The position numbers and the translations under genes were made by a program. Below are positions 35,228 through 40,491 of a stretch of 40,491 nt of DNA, one piece after another. This DNA is from Nocardia carnea (lineage in GTDB: Bacteria > Actinomycetota > Actinomycetes > Mycobacteriales > Mycobacteriaceae). Under the pieces are notes generated by a model. The model searched no databases, was not told the origin of the DNA, and was given only the letters and a program-made list of their open reading frames with translations. The stretch is taken from the NCBI RefSeq assembly GCF_029868855.1, contig NZ_JARWOV010000047.1:1-40491 (forward strand). Reading direction: 5' to 3'. Numbering within the stretch: position 1 is the first letter of the stretch; each line of letters opens with the position of its first letter.

Positions 35228-35243
35228 GTTAAATCCGTGTTAC
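35228..35243 (-). promoter_or_regulatory. degenerate GlnR-like box upstream of glnA2
   Basis: On the reverse strand, GTAAC-n6-TTAAC lies 24-39 bases before the glnA2 start. The first half-site is perfect and identical to that of glnA1 over GTAACAC; the second has AAC only. A single weak box suggests mild or no GlnR control. Confidence 0.35.
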
Positions 35244-35264
35244 ATGGCGTGCTGCGCTGTGTGT

Positions 35265-35283
35265 CGGCTCGTCGGTCGAGCCG
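35265..35283 (-). terminator. hairpin terminator after the Hip1-like hydrolase gene
   Basis: CGGCTCG and CGAGCCG form a perfect 7-bp stem with a five-base loop, 8 bases after the stop of the hydrolase gene (reverse strand). There is no T-tract on that side. It separates this gene from glnA2-glnE. Confidence 0.5.
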
Positions 35284-35291
35284 AAAATCAC

Positions 35292-36836
35292 TCAGCAGCG
35301 CAACCCCTCGGGCGGGGATTTCAGGTCTACGAGATAGCTGACCACAGCATCGTCGACGCAGGTCGCGCCGCCGTTGAACACCACAGTGTGGCTATCGCCC
35401 TCATGGGTGATCAACGCCGCCCCGAGTTGTCCGGCCAGATCCACACCGGCCTGGTACGGGGTCGCCGGATCGCCGGTGGTCGAGACCACCACCGTCTGGG
35501 GCAGACCCGCCACGGAAATCTCGTGCGGCCGGCTGGTGTTCGGGACCGGCCAGCCCGCGCACAGTTCCAACGGCGCCGCGCCGGTACCGCGGCCGTCGTC
35601 CAGGAAGGGGGCCGCCGCGCGATATTCGGTGTCCTGGCGCCCGGCCACGGCCCGATCGGTGACCCGCGGATCGTCCACGCAGCGGATCGCGTTGAAGGCA
35701 TCGGTCAGGTTGCTGTAGCTGCCGTCGTCGCGGCGGCCGTTGTACATATCGGCGAGCTGCAGCAGGGTATCGCCACGGCCTTTGCTCAGTTCGGTGAGCG
35801 CGACGGTGAGCACCGGCCAGAAATCGGCGCTGTAAAGGGTCTGCTGCACACCGGTGATCGCATCGTCGTAGCTCAGACCGCGCGGGTCTGTGGTGGCCGC
35901 GGGGGTCTCCCACAGCGGGTCCACCAGCTCCCGGAAACGCGGGATCACCCTGGCGGGGTCGGTGCCCAGCGGGCAGTCCGCCGATTTCACACAGTCCGCG
36001 GCATAGGTGTCGAAGGCTCGCTGGAAGCCGGCCGCCTGGCGCAGCGATTCCGCGACCGGGTCCTGCGTGGGGTCGATGGCGCCGTCGAGCACCATCGCCC
36101 GCACATTGCCCGGGAACCTCTCCGCATACGCCGTACCGAGCCGGGTGCCGTAGGAGTAACCCAGATAGTTGAGTTTCGGATCGCCCAGGACCGCGCGGAT
36201 GATGTCCATATCCTGCACGACCTCACGGGTCCCGATATGGGCCAGCAGGTCGGCACCGGTGCGCGCCATACAGCGATCCGCGTAGTCGCGGTTCTCCGCC
36301 TCGTCGGCCGCGATCCCCTCGGGCGTGTTCGGCTCCGGTGTTTCGGCGCGTTCGGCATCGGCCTCCTGCGGAGTCAGACAGGACACCGCGGGAGTGGACG
36401 CGCCGACCCCGCGCGGATCGAAACCGACCCGGTCGAAGCGTTCGGCCACCGGGGTGCCGCCGCCGATGGTGGCGGTGGACAGTCCCGACATCCCCGGTCC
36501 GCCGGGGTTGAGGAGCAGTGAGCCGATCCGCGATCCGGTCGCCCGCAGCCGCGACAGCGCCAGTTGCGCGGTCGGGCCGGCGGGGTCGGCGTAGTCGATC
36601 GGCACCTCGATTCGCGCGCACTGCGCGGCCGGCGGCAGGCTCTCCCCCGGCGCGACGTACCCGGCGCAGGATTCCCATTGCGGAACCTGGGCGTAGAAAC
36701 GGCTCAGCTCCGCGGGCACGGGCGCGGGTGGCGCCGTCGCCACCTCTTGCTCGTCCGCACATCCCGCGACGAGGATCGCCACCGCCGCCAGCACACCCGC
36801 CGGCACTCCACACCGCCCACTCCGCACCGGCGCCAT
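35292..36836 (-). CDS. TAP-like alpha/beta-hydrolase lipoprotein (Hip1/CaeA-like)
   Basis: A 514-residue cell-envelope hydrolase. The signal peptide ends in a lipobox, AILVAGC, so Cys26 or so is lipidated. The catalytic domain has [12 protein letters not shown] (oxyanion), the nucleophile in [10 protein letters not shown], an Asp in TTGDPATPY and His in [10 protein letters not shown] near the C terminus. It is similar to the mycobacterial Rv2223c/Rv2224c proteins, the latter (Hip1/CaeA) being a serine protease that affects the envelope, and which also lie between glnA2 and panB. Its target here is unknown. The ATG chosen precedes APVRSGRCG; upstream in-frame sequence has no signal-like character. 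Confidence 0.9.
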   Translation of the reverse strand: MAPVRSGRCGVPAGVLAAVAILVAGCADEQEVATAPPAPVPAELSRFYAQVPQWESCAGYVAPGESLPPAAQCARIEVPIDYADPAGPTAQLALSRLRATGSRIGSLLLNPGGPGMSGLSTATIGGGTPVAERFDRVGFDPRGVGASTPAVSCLTPQEADAERAETPEPNTPEGIAADEAENRDYADRCMARTGADLLAHIGTREVVQDMDIIRAVLGDPKLNYLGYSYGTRLGTAYAERFPGNVRAMVLDGAIDPTQDPVAESLRQAAGFQRAFDTYAADCVKSADCPLGTDPARVIPRFRELVDPLWETPAATTDPRGLSYDDAITGVQQTLYSADFWPVLTVALTELSKGRGDTLLQLADMYNGRRDDGSYSNLTDAFNAIRCVDDPRVTDRAVAGRQDTEYRAAAPFLDDGRGTGAAPLELCAGWPVPNTSRPHEISVAGLPQTVVVSTTGDPATPYQAGVDLAGQLGAALITHEGDSHTVVFNGGATCVDDAVVSYLVDLKSPPEGLRC

Positions 36837-36981
36837 GCTAGCGCCACCAGCGCCGACACCTGTGGATGTGACCAACCGCACCAGGTCGCGGGGTTCGTTC
36901 CGGCTCCGCCGCGGGTGCACACTGGAAGACGTCAAACCCACCCGGGGACCCGGTCAGGGCCTCGAGGAGACGAAAGGGACG

Positions 36982-37875
36982 ATGATGTCCGAATCATCAG
37001 CCATGTCCGATTCCGCCGCGGAAACTCCGGCCTACGGCGCCACGAATGCTCCCGCCACCGCGGATTCCGCGAAACCGGCCCGCCGGCCGACCCGCGTCCA
37101 GCATCTACAGCAGATGAAGGCGACGGGCGAACGCTGGGCCATGCTCACCGCCTACGACTACTCCACCGCCCGGCTCTTCGAAGAGGCCGGTATCCCAGTT
37201 CTGCTGATCGGCGATTCGGCCGCCAATGTGGTGTACGGATACGACACCACCGTGCCGATCACCACCGACGAACTGATCCCGCTGGTCCGCGGCGTGGTGC
37301 GCGGCGCCCCGCACGCCCTGGTGGTCGCCGACCTCCCGTTCGGCAGCTACGAGAGCTCCCCCGAGCAGGCCCTCGCCACCGCCACCCGCTTCATGAAGGA
37401 GGGCGGCGCGCACGCGGTGAAACTGGAGGGCGGCGAACGCGTCGCCGAGCAGATCGCCCTGCTCACCGCCGCCGGTATCCCGGTGATGGCGCATATCGGG
37501 TTCACTCCGCAGAGCGTCAACACCCTCGGCGGGTTCCGGGTCCAGGGCCGCGGCGCGGGAGCCGAAGGCCTGCTGACCGACGCGATCGCGGTACAGGCCG
37601 CCGGCGCGTTCTCGGTGGTGATGGAAATGGTGCCCGCCGACGTCGCCGGCCAGGTCACCCGGAAGCTGACCATCCCGACCATCGGTATCGGCGCCGGCTC
37701 CGACTGCGACGCCCAGGTACTGGTGTGGCAGGACATGGCCGGGTTCACCAGCGGAAAGACCGCGAAGTTCGTCAAACGGTTCGCCGCTGTGGGTGACGAA
37801 CTGCGCACGGCCGCCGCCGCGTACGCCGATGAGGTGCGCAGCGGCACTTTCCCGGGTCCCGAGCACAGCTTCTGA
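36982..37875 (+). CDS. panB: 3-methyl-2-oxobutanoate hydroxymethyltransferase
   Basis: PanB makes ketopantoate from 2-oxoisovalerate and methylene-tetrahydrofolate, the first committed step to pantothenate and CoA. The product is about 297 residues with a family-typical core: [39 protein letters not shown] (metal-binding Asp), [30 protein letters not shown] ([11 protein letters not shown]) and [20 protein letters not shown]. The first 35 residues form an extra Ala/Ser-rich leader. The start is ATG at 36982 or 36985, after AGGAG and a nearer AAAGGGA. It is divergent from the Hip1-like gene, as in mycobacteria. Confidence 0.95.
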   Translation: MMSESSAMSDSAAETPAYGATNAPATADSAKPARRPTRVQHLQQMKATGERWAMLTAYDYSTARLFEEAGIPVLLIGDSAANVVYGYDTTVPITTDELIPLVRGVVRGAPHALVVADLPFGSYESSPEQALATATRFMKEGGAHAVKLEGGERVAEQIALLTAAGIPVMAHIGFTPQSVNTLGGFRVQGRGAGAEGLLTDAIAVQAAGAFSVVMEMVPADVAGQVTRKLTIPTIGIGAGSDCDAQVLVWQDMAGFTSGKTAKFVKRFAAVGDELRTAAAAYADEVRSGTFPGPEHSF

Positions 37876-37966
37876 GCCCACGTCCGGGCCGGAGCGGCTT
37901 CCCACCTCCGCCGGAGATGGCAAACTCGGTGTCGAGAAGTTTTTCGACTCGAGTACAGAGGTACTG

Positions 37967-38434
37967 ATGCGGCAACGCGCTTGGACAACCGTTCGTACGG
38001 CACGGGGCGCCCTGATGGTGGCGGGAGTGTGCGGGGTGGCGCTGCTCACCGCATGCGGTGGTGCGCAGACCGGTTCACCGACCGCGAGCCCTTCCGACAC
38101 TTCCGCCACCACGACCGCGACCGCCGCGCCGACCCGCACCAGCGCCGCGCCCGCCACACCCCTGGAGGTTTCGGACAAAGCCGCGCAGAACTTGTGCGAC
38201 ATGCTGGAACCGGAGCTGTCGAATTGGCGGGTCCAGGGTCCGACGATCGGCCGGATCGGCCTGAACCTCATGGCGCACGAATGGGCACTCACCAACGGTG
38301 TCGGAAACACCCAGCTACTGGGTGATACCGCGGTCGTCGACCGGGCCACCTCCGCCACCTGCCCGGATGTCCGGACCCAGGCGCTCGAGGCGCTGGAACT
38401 GCCCGAACTGGCCGCCGGCGTACTCACGCTGTGA
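37967..38434 (+). CDS. small lipoprotein of unknown function
   Basis: A 155-residue predicted lipoprotein. The signal sequence MRQRAWTTVRTARGALMV and the lipobox LLTAC put the lipidated Cys near residue 27. A Thr/Ser/Ala/Pro-rich link (about 30-65) tethers a domain of about 85 residues (VSDKAAQNLCDMLEPELSNW, GRIGLNLMAHEWAL, ATCPDVRTQALEAL), with two cysteines that could pair. I do not recognise the fold; it resembles small DUF-type lipoproteins of Nocardia. The stop overlaps the GTG start of the iminopeptidase gene by four bases (GTGA), so the two are coupled. Confidence 0.78.
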   Translation: MRQRAWTTVRTARGALMVAGVCGVALLTACGGAQTGSPTASPSDTSATTTATAAPTRTSAAPATPLEVSDKAAQNLCDMLEPELSNWRVQGPTIGRIGLNLMAHEWALTNGVGNTQLLGDTAVVDRATSATCPDVRTQALEALELPELAAGVLTL

Positions 38435-39405
38435 CGAGTATGCGCACGCTGTACCCCGCGATCGAGCCCTACGACCGAGGCATGCTAGAGGTCGGCGACG
38501 GTCAGGTGATCTACTGGGAGACCAGCGGTAACCCGGCCGGTAAACCCGCGGTGTTCCTGCACGGCGGCCCGGGCGGCGGCACTTCCGCCCTCAACCGCCG
38601 CTACTTCGATCCCGAGCGCTACCGGATCGTGCTGCTGGATCAGCGTGGGTGCGGTAACTCCACCCCCCATATCGCCGACGGCGGCGATCTGTCGGTGAAC
38701 ACCACGGCGCACCTCATCTCCGATATCGAGGCGGTACGCGCCGAGCTCGGTATCGAGCGGTGGCTGGTCTTCGGCGGTTCCTGGGGTTCGACGCTGTCGC
38801 TGGCCTACGCCCAGCAGAATCCGAACCGGGTGACCGAGCTGGTGCTGCGCGGGATATTCCTGCTGCGCCGCAAGGAAATCGACTGGTACTACAACGGCAG
38901 TGCGGGATATGTGTACCCGGACGAATGGGAGAAGTTCCTCGCCCCGGTTCCGGTGGCCGAACGCGACGGCGACCTGGTGGAGGCCTACCACCGGCTGCTG
39001 CATTCCGGCGACCCGGAAGTCGCCACCGCGGCCGCCGTCGCCTGGTCCACGTGGGAGGCCGCGACCAGTTCGCTGCGCCCGGACCCGGAACGCACGGCCG
39101 ATGCCGCCGATCCCCGTTTCGCGCTCGCCTTCGCCCGGATCGAGAACCACTACTTCCGGCACGGCGGATTCCTCGACGAGGGGCAGCTACTCCGCGATAT
39201 CGGCGCGATAACCGATATTCCCGGAATCATCGTGCAGGGCCGCCACGATATCGTCTGCCCGGCTGTCAGCGCGTGGGACCTGCATCGGGCCTGGCCGCAC
39301 TCACGGCTGCGGATTGTCGACGATGCCGGGCATTCGGCCACCGAACCCGGGATCGTGCATCACCTCGTCGAGGCCACCGATACCTTCGCGGCGGTACCCG
39401 GATGA
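38431..39405 (+). CDS. pip: proline iminopeptidase
   Basis: A 324-residue S33 peptidase that removes N-terminal proline from peptides. It starts at GTG overlapping the lipoprotein stop; an ATG nine bases later would also fit (MRTLYPAIEPYDRG). Family motifs are VFLHGGPGGGTSALNRRYFD, LLDQRGCGNSTPH, the nucleophile elbow FGGSWGSTLSLAY with Ser near residue 113, and the acid/base pair in QGRHDIVCP and DAGHSATEPG. No signal peptide. It overlaps the next gene by ATGA, forming a coupled group of three genes. Confidence 0.93.
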   Translation: MTSMRTLYPAIEPYDRGMLEVGDGQVIYWETSGNPAGKPAVFLHGGPGGGTSALNRRYFDPERYRIVLLDQRGCGNSTPHIADGGDLSVNTTAHLISDIEAVRAELGIERWLVFGGSWGSTLSLAYAQQNPNRVTELVLRGIFLLRRKEIDWYYNGSAGYVYPDEWEKFLAPVPVAERDGDLVEAYHRLLHSGDPEVATAAAVAWSTWEAATSSLRPDPERTADAADPRFALAFARIENHYFRHGGFLDEGQLLRDIGAITDIPGIIVQGRHDIVCPAVSAWDLHRAWPHSRLRIVDDAGHSATEPGIVHHLVEATDTFAAVPG

Positions 39406-40283
39406 GCCCGGAACCCGGCATCGCCGGGGCCGCGCTCACCGCCGCGTTACGCGCCGATATCGAACGGTTGCTCGCTGCCGAACCGGAGGTCCGGGCCGAC
39501 GCCGAGGATTCGGTACACCAGATGCGGGTCGCCACCCGGCGGCTGCGCAGCGTGCTGCGCTCCTACAAACGGCTGCTCGACCCGGATGCGGCCAACCGGG
39601 TGCGCACCGAATTGGCCTGGCTCGCCGGCATTCTGGGGGTCGCACGGGATGCGGAGGTCCGCGGCGCCCGTTTTGCCGATCTCCTCGACAGGTATGCCGA
39701 AAAGGATTGCGCCGCGCGCAAGCCCACATACAAGCGGCTGGTCCGGGCAGAGCGCGACCGTTACCTCGAAGCGCACGATACGGTCCGCACCGCCTTGGAC
39801 AGCGCCCGCTACCGGGCCGTCCGCGGCGAGCTGAAGAAGTGGCGCAAGCACCCACCGCTGCGTACCTCGGTCAGCCGGACGCCCGCGGCCGAGGTTTTCG
39901 ACGCCGTCCTGCGGGCCGACCGTAAACGGGTACGCCGCCTGGTCCGCGCCGAACCGACTGCGGCACCCACCGACCGGGTCGAACTGCTGCACGATATCCG
40001 CAAGAGCGCCAAGCGGTTACGGTACTCCTGCGAGGCCGCGGAAGCGGTACTCGGCGATTTCGCCGCAGACCTGGGCGGGCGGGCCAAACACCTGCAAACC
40101 GTGCTCGGCGATCACCGCGACGCGGTCGAATCGTACGACGCCCTACGCGAACACGCCGCCGCCGCGCACGCCGCCGGTGAGGACACCCACCTGTACGAGA
40201 CCCTCGCCGATGCCGAGGACACCGCCGCCGGCCGTTGCCTGGCCCGGTATCCGGCGGCCGCGGCGGCCATCGACAAATCCTGA
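39402..40283 (+). CDS. CHAD-domain protein (stand-alone)
   Basis: A 293-residue helical protein. It has the CHAD signature: VHQMRVATRRLRSVLRSYKR with conserved His and Arg residues near 38-50, and its repeat HDIRKSAKRLRYSCEA near 205-220. CHAD domains bind polyphosphate through these positive charges. In mycobacteria the gene after panB (Rv2226) carries CYTH plus CHAD, as I recall; here only CHAD is present, with no CYTH triphosphatase N terminus. It starts at ATG overlapping the iminopeptidase stop. An in-frame extension to 38760 is only the antisense-frame run through pip. Confidence 0.88.
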   Translation: MSPEPGIAGAALTAALRADIERLLAAEPEVRADAEDSVHQMRVATRRLRSVLRSYKRLLDPDAANRVRTELAWLAGILGVARDAEVRGARFADLLDRYAEKDCAARKPTYKRLVRAERDRYLEAHDTVRTALDSARYRAVRGELKKWRKHPPLRTSVSRTPAAEVFDAVLRADRKRVRRLVRAEPTAAPTDRVELLHDIRKSAKRLRYSCEAAEAVLGDFAADLGGRAKHLQTVLGDHRDAVESYDALREHAAAAHAAGEDTHLYETLADAEDTAAGRCLARYPAAAAAIDKS

Positions 40284-40286
40284 GCC

Positions 40287-40322
40287 GTTACCACGCCGGT
40301 GCAAACGGCGCGGGGCCGTAAC
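40287..40322. terminator. hairpin after the CHAD gene
   Basis: CGCCG and CGGCG pair around a seven-base loop (40294-40310), nested within GTTAC...GTAAC. It sits just after the CHAD stop and between converging genes. No T-tract. Confidence 0.35.
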
Positions 40323-40349
40323 GAGGTGCCGGTACCGGCCCGGCCCCCC

Positions 40350-40491
40350 AAAAAGTTGGCGGCCGATTTCTTCAGCGAGTTGACGTACCAGGCGCTGGCC
40401 GGATCGTCGTTGGCGAAGATCAGCGCCAGGCGCGGTGCCCGGCCGATCTGCTCGGTGAGGGCCTGCGCCCGCGCGGTCGTCTCCGCGTTGT
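40350..40491 (-). pseudogene. partial FolD-like fragment at the window edge
   Basis: The reverse strand reads ETTARAQALTEQIGRAP, RLALIFANDDPASAWYVNSL and KKSAAN, which resembles the N-terminal region of FolD (methylene-tetrahydrofolate dehydrogenase/cyclohydrolase; compare GDDPAS-xxYV-xxK). The start lies beyond the window. After KKSAAN the sequence enters TTTTTGGGGGG and the FolD pattern is lost, although the frame stays open for a further 80 residues. It is either a truncated copy or has an indel in the homopolymer. About 47 residues are informative, so the family call is tentative. Confidence 0.42.

Noticed and set aside
1..40491. CRISPR array, tRNA or rRNA genes
   Set aside because: No regular short repeats with spacers were seen, and no cloverleaf or rRNA-like stretch was recognised by eye.

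Overview
The window is about 40 kb of high-GC actinobacterial chromosome. Gene content points to Mycobacteriales, most likely Nocardia or a close relative: two type I glutamine synthetases beside glnE, panB, a Hip1/CaeA-type lipoprotein hydrolase, DUF4191 and RDD proteins, a WhiB3-like regulator, WXG100/EspC-type secretion substrates and a MazEF3-like toxin-antitoxin pair. The genus is inferred from gene content, not from a marker gene.

Layout. (a) 0.2-5.1 kb: a small secreted protein, a large NTPase/LuxR regulator, a reductase-fold protein, a MerR regulator and a WhiB protein. (b) 5.2-7.8 kb: a DUF1707 gene broken at a 7-G/23-C homopolymer that looks like an assembly join, then a two-gene polar amino-acid ABC transporter. 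(c) 7.8-13.6 kb: an accessory block with mazEF, a type VII secretion cassette (two WXG100-type proteins, a lysozyme-like effector and a candidate membrane immunity protein), and the scar of a BREX type 2 phage-defence locus in which a pglY fragment runs directly into the 3' part of brxHI. An imperfect repeat of the ABC ATPase 3' end marks both edges. (d) 13.8-18.2 kb: a beta-lactamase-fold lipoprotein, an alpha/beta hydrolase coupled to a DUF899 protein, and a second type VII cassette that lacks a recognisable effector. (e) 18.4-24.2 kb: a decay zone with a broken GNAT gene, an intact HAD hydrolase, a frameshifted XRE/TPR regulator, a twice-frameshifted methyltransferase, a 3'-truncated TetR gene and an intact membrane-anchored NACHT NTPase. 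(f) 24.3-40.3 kb: the conserved core: glnA1, RDD, DUF2568, DUF4191, an M20 peptidase, a monoacylglycerol lipase, an HPr-like protein, glnE, glnA2, a Hip1-like hydrolase, panB, a lipoprotein, proline iminopeptidase and a CHAD protein. A partial FolD-like gene runs off the right edge.

How it works together. The core is a nitrogen-assimilation neighbourhood. GlnA1 keeps the adenylylatable tyrosine (Tyr406) and has two phased GlnR boxes upstream, so it should be controlled both in transcription and by GlnE. GlnA2 sits next to glnE but lacks that tyrosine motif. The accessory half is dominated by conflict systems (toxin-antitoxin, type VII effector, BREX remnant, NACHT) mixed with degraded genes, as expected of an integration hotspot. 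The best candidates for new biology are the NACHT gene, the type VII lysozyme-like effector with its putative immunity gene, and an HPr-fold protein without the phosphoryl histidine. All function calls come from reading the sequence and recalling families; no database search was run.
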